Below, piece after piece: positions 1 through 10,991 of a stretch of 64,000 nt of DNA (position 1 is its first letter; the number at the start of each line of letters is the position of its first letter). Below the pieces are notes generated by a model that searched no databases, was not told the DNA's origin, and saw only the letters and a program-made list of their open reading frames with translations. The position numbers were made by a program, and so were the translations under genes. The stretch comes from Lepidodermella squamata. Its lineage: Eukaryota > Gastrotricha. Where the stretch lies: positions 3,782,001 through 3,846,000 of the forward strand of contig JBLDXI010000001.1 of the NCBI GenBank assembly GCA_047495785.1. Reading direction: 5' to 3'.

Positions 1-607
1 TTTATTTGAAATGATTGATTTAAAATGGCTAAATATCAAAGCCTTTAATATCAATTTAAGACTTCAGAAATTTGAATTTGAATTTTGAAGTTGAAGTTGA
101 AGTTATATATTCGGTTCTATGTCAATTGAGCAAACGAAAATTGAGCAACGAAAATAGAGCAAGGGCTTTTGAGCAACGATATTAGAGCAAACGAAATTAG
201 AGCAAAACGACTTCTGAGCAAACGAAATTAGAGCAAAACGACTTTTGAGCAAAACGAGATTAGAGCAAAACGACACGAGAGCAAATTTAATAATTAATTG
301 CAGCTGTTGTTTATTTTAAATAAAATTTGCTCTCGTGTCGTTTTGCTCTAATCTCGTTTTGCTCAAAAGTCGTTTTGCTCTAATTTCGTTTGCTCAGAAG
401 TCGTTTTGCTCTAATTTCGTTTGCTCTAATATCGTTGCTCAAAAGCCCTTGCTCTATTTTCGTTGCTCAATTTTCGTTTGCTCAATTGACATAGAACCAT
501 ATATTCGCGACGCTCAATTCCTCAATTCCTAAATTTCTGATGTTGAAAATTTCAAAAATGTTCAAAAAAATAATATTTCAAATTAAATAACATAACAGAA
601 TACTCAC
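1..607. other. Intronic or downstream flank of the first gene, with foldback repeat
   Basis: AT-rich sequence with no convincing exon. It lies downstream of the splice donor of the minus-strand exon at 608-963, so it is most simply the start of that gene's first intron, which runs off the window. Its main content is a large perfect inverted repeat at 113-498, described separately. A short open frame at 335-532 is only the right arm of that repeat read through and is not a credible gene. Confidence 0.6.
113..498. repeat. Perfect 176-bp inverted repeat (foldback element) with internal GAGCAAAACGA-type motifs
   Basis: The left arm, 113-288, and the right arm, 323-498, are exact reverse complements by eye over 176 bp, separated by a 34-bp AT-rich spacer (289-322). 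Each arm consists of degenerate short direct repeats around GAGCAAAACGA, with variants GAGCAAACGAAATTA and GAGCAACGA. No transposase frame is visible. The structure resembles a foldback or MITE-like element, or a hairpin-forming satellite. I see no unambiguous target-site duplication: the bases outside the arms differ, although TATAT occurs near both ends. Confidence 0.9.
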
Positions 608-963
608 GTGATAGCTTTCCAGTGTTTGTTTAGAGCCGGCGAGTTGACCAATTCCACGCGGAAAAACGCCGTTACCGGTATCATGAACGTTACAATGAAC
701 AGCTGGCGCGAAAACGCGGCAAAATACGGCGAGACAACGCCCTTTGACATCAAGTACTTCGCTATGAAAGAATTCGACGAGTAAGCAAAGGCACATAGGA
801 TGCACAACATCGCCCCAACAGCGGATTGGCGCGGCCGGGTCCATTCAGATAACTGGCGTCGGAAAGACGGCTTTTTCGTTGCTTCGATCACAACCGCGCA
901 TTTTTCGTCGCTCAGCGATGCGAATTTCGTCTCGCCATCCGAGCCCTCTTTTTCCGATGACAT
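608..963 (-). CDS. DMT/EamA-type multispanning transporter, 5' exon only
   Basis: This first coding exon encodes 118 residues plus a partial codon and ends at a GTGAGT donor (602-607, read on the minus strand). The rest of the gene lies outside the window. Residues 1-50 are charged and cytosolic-looking. From about residue 51 two hydrophobic segments follow, with a pattern of the form LCAFAYSSNSFIAKYLM and a conserved-looking SRQLF, as in the first helices of drug/metabolite transporter (EamA, SLC35-like) proteins. The substrate cannot be inferred. The start is the first ATG of the frame; no upstream acceptor-like site is obvious. It lies 215 bp downstream of DCAF13 on the same strand. The family call rests on one exon. 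Confidence 0.55.
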
Positions 964-1178
964 GATTCCGCAAAAATGAACAAAAATATCAAGGTGCCAG
1001 AGCTACTGTGCGGGCCAATCTACTCATTCTCTACTCATTTAAATTAAATGTGTCCGTGTTTCTATTTTCGGAAAATTAAAGGTAGTGCAATTAGAAACAG
1101 AAATAAATTGATTCAGGTAATTTTTTAATAAAACGCAAACAAATAACAGCATTTGAGCCACGATTTGGTGAATAGAAT

Positions 1179-2920
1179 TTATTCCTGTTCTTTCAAAATC
1201 GGCCTCTTGCGTTCTGGAACGTAAGGAACAGCACCAGGTGTACTGTGAGCACGACGATTTCTCTCCCTGAAAAAATTGGGGAAAATGAAAAATCAAGATT
1301 TCACATTTGAAAATGACCCACTTTCTCTGCTGTGAATCGCGGATAATTTTGAGCTCTTTTTCTTGGGAGTAAATGTGCTTCGGAACGTGACGATGTTGAG
1401 CAATTTTGCGAACTTGGGGATGGCTACCAAACCGCTCCTTAAGCCTGTTCGAATAATCGATAGCCGCTTTTTCTCTCGGTTTCATCTAAAAATTAACTAT
1501 GAATTGTTTGGAAATTATAAATAGAAAAAACAAACCAAGCCAAGCTTTTCCGAGGCATTTGCCTTCCAAATGCGAATATTCATTTCATCAGACCCGGTTA
1601 GAATGTACTTTGAATCAGCTGACCAGAGAACAGAAATAACACGTTGCATGCGTTTCGTATGATAGATATCGCGACTACGGCCCTGCGAAACCGGGAAAAT
1701 CCGAACGGTCTTGTCATAACCGGCCGAAGCGAATTCTTGACCTGTCGGCGAGTAGTCGACGTCCATTACCGCTGAAATGTGGCCCATATGCACGTTCAAC
1801 GCCATGTCTAACCGACGCATGTCAAAGCTGTACAGGCTATAAAAGAGAAAATAATAATTAAAATTATGGAAACTTGGTTCTGGCTGAAGATATTCAAAAA
1901 TTCAAAAATTCTCAAAAAATCACGAATAAGTGAATATTTAAAAGTAAATGGTTTCGTTTTTTCAATTGAAGCAGCCTCAATGAGTTGAAATCCTTTGTCT
2001 CAGCTCTTTTTTATCCTTAGCTAAAAATATTGTTCTGGTCAGAAAATCTTTCACGCTTCTACTTCCAGGGCGAGTTGAGACAGATAATCGATAACTTATT
2101 CAATAATTAATTTAATAATTTTTGTCACTCACTTGTAATCATCGCTAGCGACAGTGAAAACGAATGCTTCCATCGGGTTCCAGCAGATGGAATTTGATCG
2201 CAACTTGAGCACAACCTTCCTCAACGGCGTTTGGCCACGGGTGTCATACAACAACACCGACCGATCCGACGCACAACCCGCCAAAATATCAGTCTCAATC
2301 GGATTGAACCTAATTTTCGAAACAGTATCCGAGCCCCATCTATACGATTTCATCGGCTCAGAGCGGGCCGCATCGTAGATATTAACAACCGGGCCACTGG
2401 TTGCAAAAATTGGCTTTTTCCTGTGATGATCGATCGAGGCTAAGGTATCATCGCAAACGATGGATCGGCGTTCGGTTAAACGAACGACACCGACTGATTT
2501 CTCGTCAAAAGCCCATTCGCGAACGATTTTATCATCGCCACATGTGTAGCACAGCTTGCCTTCTGCGTCGAAACAAATTCCTCTCACGTAGCCGTGATGG
2601 GCCTGGAAATTTTGAAGGCATTTCCGAGACGTCAAGTCCCAGGCGCGAATTTCACCGTCATAACTACCGGATAGCATTAGCGATAATCGCTTCGGGTGTT
2701 TAGCCATGGAAAAAACACCGTCGAGATGGCCATCTAACGAGCCGACGAATGGCTTTGCGAAAAGTCGTTCCAACTTAACGGCATTTACAGCCCTCGTGTA
2801 CTCACGGGCTTCTTCGAACGGATGTAAAGCGGGGTCGAAGTTTCGTGGGACTTTGTTAATATCCCGCTTTGTTTCGCGCTTGTAATCGTCCGGATTCCGA
2901 GATAGCACCTTTACTTTCAT
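1179..2920 (-). CDS. DCAF13: DCAF13 / SOF1-family WD40 ribosome biogenesis protein
   Basis: Four exons (2920-2133, 1836-1536, 1485-1322, 1266-1179) sum to 1341 nt, or 446 residues; the human protein is 445. The N-terminus (MKVKVLSRNPDDY..., then VPRNFDPALHPFE) and the C-terminal basic Sof1 tail (HRHVPKHIYSQ and RNRRAHSTPGAVP) are diagnostic, with WD40 repeats between, including SGSYDGEIRAWD and GSDEMNIRIWKA. Family members act in the nucleolar small-subunit processome on 18S rRNA maturation, and in vertebrates also as a CUL4-DDB1 substrate receptor. A TTTCTTAG acceptor-like site ends at 2932, just upstream of the ATG, suggesting trans-splicing or a 5' UTR intron. The gene sits between the transporter exon and the acyl-CoA synthetase genes on the same strand. 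Confidence 0.95.
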
Positions 2921-3163
2921 TTTTCAAGCACCTAAGAAATTGGAAAACAACTGAGCGATATAATTTTTTTCAAGGAAATGTGAGCGGCTTGTAAATAAAT
3001 TCCGATCAAAAAAATATATTAGTATGGCAACATTCAACAACAAAAAATGCAAGAAAACAGCAAAATATATTAATTTTTCAGCAAGCTCAAAAACTGGAAG
3101 TCATCGGTTTCGGAAGCAATATAGTTAATATCAAGAGAAGTCAATATCGTTTAGAAAAAATAA

Positions 3164-5253
3164 TTAATTTTTCCATCCAGCCCATTCCTTAGCACGCAGG
3201 TCAGCTCGTTTAATCTTGTTGGAAATAGTCTTCGGCAATTCGTCAACAAATTCAATTTTCCTCGGATATTTGTACGGAGCAGTCAGCTTTTTGACCAAAT
3301 CTTGAATCTCCTTCGCAAGCTTCGCCTTGTCCGCATCCTTGTAAGCAGCCTTCAGCACAATGAAGGCTTTAACAACTTCTCCTCGTTCTTTGTCTGGGCT
3401 TGAGACTGCGGCCGATTCGACGACGGCCGGGTGTTCAAGAATCGCAGATTCGACCTCGAAAGGACCGATTCGATACCCGCTGGATAGCATCACGTCGTCG
3501 GCTCGAGAAGAGAAAAACATATAGCCTTCTTCGTCTTTATAGCCTCGATCACCGGTCAGGTAGAAATCACCACGGAACACTTTCTCATTCGATTTCGGAG
3601 CACCCTGAGATGAAAAGTGAATTAAAATCGTGATCCATTCGAAATATGAACAAACAGCTAGCGAAGCTAACGCTAGTCACTAAAAAATTGTGAGTCGGCA
3701 ATTGAAAATGAGAAATGAGAAGTAGTCTTCGAAAATTCTGGTCAATATTTCATCATTATTTTAAAAAATTCGACCAAATTTGTAGCCCAAAATTTGCATA
3801 ACTTATTTACTAATTGCCGAGGCTTGAAGCCATATACCGACATGTGTCGAACTTACAATATACTGTTTGAAGATGAATCGCCTCGTTGCTCCCAATTTAA
3901 TAGCCACATTGCCTTCCTCGCCCACCGGTAGTTCATTCAAGTCATCATCAATAATCTGAAAAAATAGTTTTAAAATATCAGTACAATTGTGATTTAATAA
4001 CCTACTCGAATATCAAAACCAATTGGTTTGCCGAAAGAACCAGGCTTCACCTTTTCGCCCTTCATATTTCCGATTAGCCCAGGCTAAAGAGGAAAAATTT
4101 CAAATTCATGTTATTGAATTAAATTCCAGCTTACAGTTTCAGTTTGGCCGTAAATCTCACGCAGTTCAACGCCAATTTTCGCTTTCCATTCCAAATACGT
4201 CTCTGAATTCAATGGTTCACCTCCGCAGTTACATTGCTTCAAATGAGGTAATTCGCTTGGCTTCGGCAGTTTTTCTTGCAGCATAAATCGAAACACCGTT
4301 GGGGCAGACATAAACGTATTAATCGGGTATTTCTTCAAAATCTCAAAAATATAACTCCAAACAGGCGCAGCGGGCGGGGTGTAGTGAACAAAAACCGTTC
4401 CCAAGTTGTACCAAGCCGGAAACAGCGAACCATAAAGCGTCGCAACCCAACCCGGGTCAGCGTAAATAAACCCGACATCGCCCGGTTCCGTACACGAAAA
4501 CGTTGAAGTCGAAAATTTGTGTCCCAGCGCGAAACCGTGCGGTAAATCGACCATTTTCGGCATACCAGTCGTGCCAGACGTGAAATAAATCATCATAGTA
4601 TCATCCGTTTTGTTATCCACGCAAATATGGTTTGATTTCGCTCTCTTCTGAATATCAGGCCATTTGATCCAATCTTTTGGAATCGGATCTTTCGACGTGA
4701 ATTGAGGACAGACTACCTTCGCGCATCGAAATTGCGTATGTTCGAAAGATCGATCGATTTTGCCAATAACTTCAGGAATTGTCACGACAACTTTAGGCTT
4801 AGCCGATTCCATTCGAAAAGCTATATCCTTTTCGGAAAGTTGGATTGTCGCCGGAATGGGAATTATTCCAGAACGCAGGCAGCCAAGAATAAGGAGCCAC
4901 CATTCAGAAACGCGAGGTAGCAGCAATAAAATACGATCGCCCCTTTCGAGACCCAAATTCGCTAGAGCATTTGCGGCGATTTTCGATTCAGCGACCAAAT
5001 CGGTGTAGCTGAATTTCATATCGGTGCCAGCGTTGTCGTTCCACCAAAATGCGAGTTTCTTCGAATTAGTAGCCTGCTCTTCAGCCGCAATGACTTCCAT
5101 ATAATCTCGAACGAAATTATAGTTATCAGGGATGACAATTTCATCTCGTCTTGAAGCAGCTTTTTGAGATAGAGCAGCAATTCTAAACGACTTCGCAGCG
5201 ATTTTGGGCGATAATAACCGCCTATTAAATAAATTAATTAATCGCGAAGCCAT
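3164..5253 (-). CDS. ACSM-like medium-chain acyl-CoA synthetase, paralog A
   Basis: Four exons (5253-4135, 4083-4006, 3955-3857, 3604-3164) give 578 residues, the usual ACSM length. The AMP-binding P-loop is present ([14 protein letters not shown]), as are REIYGQTET, the hinge-region [14 protein letters not shown] and the C-terminal catalytic lysine context [14 protein letters not shown]. The arginine- and serine-rich, acid-poor N-terminus starting [14 protein letters not shown] looks like a mitochondrial targeting peptide. Family members activate medium-chain acids to acyl-CoA with ATP in the mitochondrial matrix. I chose the ATG at 5253 because TTCATTTTAG ends two bases upstream, an apparent trans-splice or UTR acceptor. 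The next gene upstream is a close paralog, so this is a tandem duplicate. The active-site lysine motif reads SNKIKR rather than the commoner SGKIKR. Confidence 0.93.
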
Positions 5254-5526
5254 CCTAAAATGAAGAAAATCCAATAATAATATATATTGTTATTTCCGAA
5301 TGCAGCGAGTAATTGAGCGAAAAAAATATTTCAATATACCAAGATAAAAATTCGTCAAAACTATGCAAGAAATCAGCATTGTTTTCAAGATAAAATATGC
5401 TTGTGAATGAATTCAACCCATTTGAAAGGACTCAAGTTCCATGGAAAAAAATAGCACATGAATCAATCGAGATATATAAAAGCCATCCATTAATGAATTG
5501 AATCGTGGTCATTTTTTATGGTGAGC

Positions 5527-7475
5527 TCAATGGTGACCGGCCCATTCTTTGGCCCGCAGGTCAGCCCGTTTAATTTTCCCAGAAATCGTTTTCGGCAACT
5601 CGTTGACGAATTCGATTTTCCTCGGATACTTATATGGTGCCGTAGTTTTCTTGACCAGCTCTTGAATTTCTTTCGCCAGCTTCTCCTTGTCATGGTCCTT
5701 ATACTCGGCCTTCAGAACAACGAATGATTTCACAATTTCGCCCCGCTCCCTGTCTGGGCTGGAAACTGCGGCTGATTCCAGAACGGCAGGGTGTTCTAAA
5801 ACAGCGGATTCGACCTCGAATGGGCCAATGCGATACCCGGATGAAATCATGACGTCATCAGAACGGGCTGAGAAGAAGAAATAGCCTTCTTCGTCCTTAT
5901 GGCCGCGATCGCCCGTCAAATAGTATCCGCCTTTGAATACTTTCCTATTCGACTCAGGAGCGCCCTAAAAATCATTTTGAGGTGATGTGAGAGCTTTTAG
6001 GGTAAATCTTACAATATACTGCTTGAAAATAAGCGATCTCATTTCACCCAGTTTCATTGCAACATGTCCCTCTTCACCAACAGGAACTTCCTTCAAATGA
6101 TCATCGACGATCTGAAACATATAAAAATGATATCAATTTGTCGCAAGGAAAGTCAAACTAACCCGAATATCCCAGCCCAGCGGTTTACCAAAGGAACCAG
6201 GCTTGATTTTCGCGCCAGCCATATTTCCGATAATGCCAGGCTATAAGACAGTAATGTTTAATACAGGTTCCAATTTGAAAAAAAATAGTCTCTTACCGTC
6301 TCAGTTTGTCCATAAATTTCACGAATCTCGTAACCCATTTTTGCTTTCCACTCGTGGTAAGTTTCAGCATTCAGCGGTTCACCGCCGGTTAGGCACTGCT
6401 TCAAATATGGAATTTCATTGCGCTTCGGCAATTTTTCTTGCAGCAAGAAACGGTAAACAGTCGGCGGAGTGACAAAAGTGTGGATCGGGTACTTTTTCAA
6501 AACATCAAAAATTTGACTCCAGACCGGAACAGAAGGCGGAACGTAGTTGACAAAAACAGTGCTGCGGTTGTACCATGGCGGGAAAAGCGAGCCATACAAA
6601 GTCGCAACCCAGCCCGGGTCAGCGTAGATGTAAATCGGGTCGCTTTCTTTTATCGCAAGAAACGGCGACGTAGCCATGCGATGCCCAAGCGCGAATCCAT
6701 GCGTTAAATCGACCATTTTCGGCATGCCGGTAGTGCCGGATGTGAAATATATCATCATAGTATCATCCGTATTGTTGTGGATGCACTTGTGTTGCGATTT
6801 TGGGTTCTTGACCAGGTCGGCCCATTTTTCCCAGCCCTTGGGAATCGGAGCTTTCGTTGTCGCTTGTGGGCAAATTAGCTTTGTGCAGCGGAAATTTGTC
6901 CCTGAGAAAGCTTTATCAACCTTCGGAGCTATTTCTGGAATGGTAACAACCATTTTCGGTTGTGCAGAATCCAACCTAATTAAACGCCCGCAATCATTAT
7001 TTTGCTACACTTTTAGCTTTGAAATGACAATTTACCTGAACGTAATATCTTTATCCGAAAGTTGTATCGTAGCCGGAATCGGTACAATACCAGCCCGTAT
7101 ACATCCAAGAATGAGTAGCCACCATTCAGGAACTCTGGGTAAGAGCAGAAAAATGCGATCACCTCGCTCCAATCCGTGATCCAATAGCGCATTCGCTACA
7201 ATTTTCGACTGTTCAACAAGCTCGGCGTAGCTGAACTTCAACTCATTGCCCGCCGTATCAGTCCACCAATAGGCTAGTTTTTTCGAACCAGTTGCGAGTT
7301 CTTCAGCAGCAAGAATTTCCATGTGATCTCGCATGAAATTGTAATGACGCGGAATGTCAAGATGATGGTGGTGATGATGGCCATGATGGGATAAAGCCGC
7401 AACCTGGAAGTTCGTGATTTTACTGCGCTGAAGCACAGCTGACAGAAATTTCTTATTCAACAACCGTAAGGCCAT
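5527..7475 (-). CDS. ACSM-like medium-chain acyl-CoA synthetase, paralog B
   Basis: Five exons (7475-7036, 6975-6297, 6240-6163, 6111-6013, 5964-5527) give 577 residues. It is collinear with paralog A: the same three 3' introns at the same phases, with identical 78- and 99-nt internal exons, plus one additional intron near residue 147 that A lacks. The AMP-binding motif [37 protein letters not shown] and [14 protein letters not shown] (with the canonical Gly before the catalytic-lysine segment) are intact. The N-terminus is probably a mitochondrial presequence and includes a histidine-rich tract (HHGHHHHHH, near residues 32-40) absent from A. The start is the ATG at 7475; no ATG lies upstream in frame. 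Likely role: mitochondrial ATP-dependent acyl-CoA formation. Confidence 0.93.
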
Positions 7476-7654
7476 CTTCAATCGATATAGATTATAAGAA
7501 AAATAACCCTAATCCCAAAGAAAAAAAATCGAATTAATCATCAATTTGAGTTGAAAATTTAATCTGTGCATTGCTGACTTGTATTAATTTAAAATTTAAT
7601 CATCGTAGAAAGACTGGATTAAAAAGCTTAGAAAATCGGATAAAACTAGTGTAC

Positions 7655-8698
7655 TCAGTCATCTCTAGCTCGACAATACGGAATATTCGATGTATGCGCA
7701 GCTTCCATAGCGACCGTGATTCCAAAACCGCCAGCTAACGCGAACAAGTTCGTAACTCGCCGGCAGCCCTCGGCATGAGACGACATTTCAAATGGAAGAA
7801 CATCCAGGAATACAACGTACAAAAAAGCACCACTCGCCAAGCCCTGGCCGAGACCAATCACCAAATTAATCGATTCGCGGCTGAAACTTCCGGTTTCATC
7901 GCCGATAATGCCAATGCCAATTCCAAGAGAGGAAACAATGCTGAAGATGAAATTTATCAACATGACGAATTTAACAGTTCCCCACGTTGTTCTGAAGCAA
8001 CTTATGTTTATTCCCATCGCAATTAGCGGCTTGTGAATGCATAGAGCTATAGCGAATGTCCAAACTGTACCATCGTGAGGTTCAAGACCGCACGTTAGGC
8101 CTTCGAAAAATGCGTGCATTGATAGAGCAACAATCATGATAAAAGCTCTGAAGGGTTTTTCAGTTGAGCCTCCGCTAAGTGAGAAACTAGCTCGCGCGAT
8201 CGGGAACTCTCTGTTGTCATCTGGTTCATGGCTGTGATCGAAGAAAACTTCGTTCTGTGACACGTCGCTCTGAGGAATCGACGCGCCCTCGCCAATAGAT
8301 CCGTATCCCGAAGCTGAGTGGTTGACAGCGAGCTTGTGCTCGGGTTCGAACAGCTTGTGAAAGCTGAAAAACAACGTTTCGATGGTGAGAACAATGAATA
8401 AGCCGACAGCTGTGACGAATTGAGCGAATGGGAAATTCGTGTTGATTTGATAGCCGCTGAACGCTTGCATCAACGATATTTGCACTTCAGGAAAAAGTTC
8501 AAGTAGACAAGTGCCGAGAAATACTCCGGCTGACAAGCAGCTTATGATGCTCAAAGTGAGTCTTATTTTTGAGTATTGTTCATAGCTGGTAACTTTGGTT
8601 AGTTTCCAAGCCAGATAAATGGGAATGCAACCAACTCCAAAGCTAGCTATTGGAGACAAAATGGCCGTTATGATCTTCTGGTACAGTACATCCAACAT
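7655..8698 (-). CDS. ZIP-family (SLC39A1-3-like) metal transporter
   Basis: A single uninterrupted frame encodes 347 residues with about eight hydrophobic segments. The signature ZIP metal-site helices are visible: SMHAFFEG (H195, E199) in predicted TM4 and CIHKP (H222) in TM5. A cytosolic loop around residues 120-175 carries the histidines and acids typical of the TM3-TM4 variable loop (FDHSHEPDD). ZIPs of this subfamily import zinc or related divalent cations across the plasma membrane. The intronless structure is unusual among its neighbours. The gene ends 179 bp upstream of ACSM paralog B on the same strand. Confidence 0.9.
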   Translation of the reverse strand: MLDVLYQKIITAILSPIASFGVGCIPIYLAWKLTKVTSYEQYSKIRLTLSIISCLSAGVFLGTCLLELFPEVQISLMQAFSGYQINTNFPFAQFVTAVGLFIVLTIETLFFSFHKLFEPEHKLAVNHSASGYGSIGEGASIPQSDVSQNEVFFDHSHEPDDNREFPIARASFSLSGGSTEKPFRAFIMIVALSMHAFFEGLTCGLEPHDGTVWTFAIALCIHKPLIAMGINISCFRTTWGTVKFVMLINFIFSIVSSLGIGIGIIGDETGSFSRESINLVIGLGQGLASGAFLYVVFLDVLPFEMSSHAEGCRRVTNLFALAGGFGITVAMEAAHTSNIPYCRARDD

Positions 8699-9391
8699 TT
8701 TCCAGAATACACCTATTCATCAAAGCACAATTTAGTTATGAAAGACGTGAAAAGATAACTAGCAACACAAGTTAAAGGTATCATTACTAACTAATGGGAA
8801 GGGTCAGTATTCTTCTTTAAACGAGGCCTGTCAACGGTTAAAAGGTTTGCGAACCAAGCTTAATATTAAATAAGCAAGTCATTGGCAAATCATTTCCAAA
8901 GGGAACTCTATAATAAACAGCTAAAAAATCTAGTCAGGCCGGTTCGACTACTGAGTCGACTACTGAACCTTGGAAGCAGGAATATGCAGCCATCCAACTT
9001 ATCAATGAAGAATAATTTCTAGCATAATCTTGTGAGACATTGTTAGGTACGAGTTTCGAGTTTAAGACCCATAGTTCAAAGTACAAAAGTCACACAGCTG
9101 ACACACCGCTGTCTCGTAGTTGGCGGTGAGGGAGGGGGAGATAAGCCGCGTGCTGGATCCAACCGGAGGATAACAACAACAAAGTCGCGCCAAAACTCAT
9201 ATTATTTTGATACTATATTTTGTAAAAGATGAAAAAATGTGAAATGTTGTTTGAATATATTTAATTGTTAAATAAAATTTACTTATTTACGACGAGTCCT
9301 TATCAACGACTGCTCCATTGAACATCAAGAGTGTTGGATGTCATAATACTCCTGTTAAACTGTTCTACAGTTTTCAAGCCTTGGTCTTAAG
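8699..9391. other. Divergent intergenic region, no gene seen
   Basis: About 690 bp between the minus-strand ZIP gene and the plus-strand TCTE1 gene, so it should contain both promoters. A short G-rich stretch (GGTGAGGGAGGGGGAG, near 9126-9141) interrupts otherwise AT-rich DNA. TTCTACAG ending near 9370, about 22 nt before the TCTE1 ATG, could be a trans-splice acceptor. I see no RNA gene. Confidence 0.5.
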
Positions 9392-10843
9392 ATGTCGGAT
9401 GAACCAGGAAGTAAGAGCAATACCCAGTTGGAGCCACAAAAGTCGGCTTTGACTATGGAAAAGAGTAGAGCATCCTTAATGATGGAAGAGTTTAGGCCGA
9501 AAGCCCTCGAGGATCCAGCTGAGGATGGCCGTAATCAACGTCGTATTATCGCAGAAGATCCGGAATGGACTCTTGCAACTGTCCCGATGTTGTTTGATCT
9601 GACGACGCAATATATATCGAACAACTTTGAGTATGCTTGTTACGTTATTAACCGTATTCCGCCAACTCAACGACAATGGGTTTTGGATCATCTGCCAACA
9701 ACTCTGCCACTGCAGTTGAGCTCACGCTTGATTGACGACGAAGGCTTTTGGCGACGATCTTGTCAAGCTAAGTGGCAGGTTTGTGACGTTTCCTTGTTCG
9801 GAAATTCGTGGCGGCGGATGTACTTCGAGAGAGTGTTGGCCGAAGCTATCGAGCAATTCACTCCTCGCCATTCAGATCTAACGCCGCTGTATGAATTAGC
9901 CGCTCTGGCTGCGCCATTCGTTGAGAAGTTGGATGTGAGGCAGCTTTTGCCGCCTCTATCGCTGCCATCAAACAAAGGAAGCAACGTCACCGAAGATTTA
10001 ATTTCTGATGCAGTTTCGGAGGCTGAAGATGAACCTGATGTTGACCACTTTGATTTTCGGGGATTAGTGCCTCAGTTGGAAAAGCTTACATCTCTTCGGC
10101 TTACCTATTCCGTTCGAGATTGTGGTGTTAATTTCGAGTGGTCCTTGTTTCAATTCACTCAGAAAGATACACTCGCATTGGCGAAATGTGTAGCTGCGGC
10201 TCCTAAGCTGAATTCACTATCGATATACCGCAGTCGTATTGACGATGACAAATGTCGCCTTCTCATAAGTCACATTCTCGAGCATCCTAGCCTCAATTAC
10301 TTGGCTCTCCCGCACAATGTAATCGCCGATCGTGGTGGCAGAGGCATTGGGAAACTACTCACGTCGAGTTGTGGAATTGTAGAACTTGACTTGTGTGACA
10401 ATAGAATCGGCCATATCGGCGCCCAAGCTATTGCACATGCGTTGACAAAAAACACCACCCTAGAAACTCTGAATTTACGGCTGAATAGACTCGGCGACGA
10501 AGGCGGCCAGGCTATTTGCAAGGCGCTGACTGTTAATAGCAAACTGAAAGTGCTGAATATGGCTGCTAATCAGTTGAGCGAGCCGACAGCCGCAGTTTTG
10601 GCACAAGCCCTCGCGGTAAATCGGACACTTCAGAACTTGGACCTATCGGGAAACAGACTTGGATCTGATGGCGGCAAACAGCTTCGTGAAGGCCTCGAGC
10701 AAAATCAAACCATGATCGACTTGGACTTGCGACTCACAGAGGTCGGCCAGGAAGCTGCTTACTGCATTCAACAGCTGCTGGCACGCAACCGCAGCTTGAT
10801 GGTTCAGAAAGGCCTGACATTACCCCGGGCACACGCATGTTGA
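9392..10843 (+). CDS. TCTE1: TCTE1 / DRC5, dynein regulatory complex leucine-rich-repeat subunit
   Basis: A single exon encodes 483 residues matching the DRC5/TCTE1 family along its length. Visible hallmarks are RRIIAEDPEWTLATVP near residue 50, an FW.R.C..KW region near 130, the DCGVNFEWSLF segment near 245, and six or so ribonuclease-inhibitor-type LRRs in the second half (LDLCDNRIGHIGAQAIA, LNLRLNRLGDEGGQAI, LDLSGNRLGSDGGKQL). The family's role is in the nexin-dynein regulatory complex of motile 9+2 axonemes, regulating ciliary or sperm-flagellar beating. Its presence implies motile axonemes in the organism. It is followed 148 bp later, on the same strand, by an ABHD8-like gene, with an AATAAA-type signal near 10914. 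Confidence 0.93.
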   Translation: MSDEPGSKSNTQLEPQKSALTMEKSRASLMMEEFRPKALEDPAEDGRNQRRIIAEDPEWTLATVPMLFDLTTQYISNNFEYACYVINRIPPTQRQWVLDHLPTTLPLQLSSRLIDDEGFWRRSCQAKWQVCDVSLFGNSWRRMYFERVLAEAIEQFTPRHSDLTPLYELAALAAPFVEKLDVRQLLPPLSLPSNKGSNVTEDLISDAVSEAEDEPDVDHFDFRGLVPQLEKLTSLRLTYSVRDCGVNFEWSLFQFTQKDTLALAKCVAAAPKLNSLSIYRSRIDDDKCRLLISHILEHPSLNYLALPHNVIADRGGRGIGKLLTSSCGIVELDLCDNRIGHIGAQAIAHALTKNTTLETLNLRLNRLGDEGGQAICKALTVNSKLKVLNMAANQLSEPTAAVLAQALAVNRTLQNLDLSGNRLGSDGGKQLREGLEQNQTMIDLDLRLTEVGQEAAYCIQQLLARNRSLMVQKGLTLPRAHAC

Positions 10844-10991
10844 ACTTTCTCTCAAGCAGTCTCAAAACACTTTATTTGAGCTAAAAAAATATTTTATTTT
10901 GTGATGTTACAAAAAAATAAAATATGAATATTTTATAACGCTTTTTCTCATATTTCTTAGTCAGCTCTTAAATGAATGAAGTTGCATCGCT

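Noticed and set aside
120-500. Possible CRISPR-like or satellite array at the window start
   Set aside because: The short repeats have irregular spacing, no unique spacers and form two mirror-image arms. The genome is plainly eukaryotic, so a foldback repeat is the better description.
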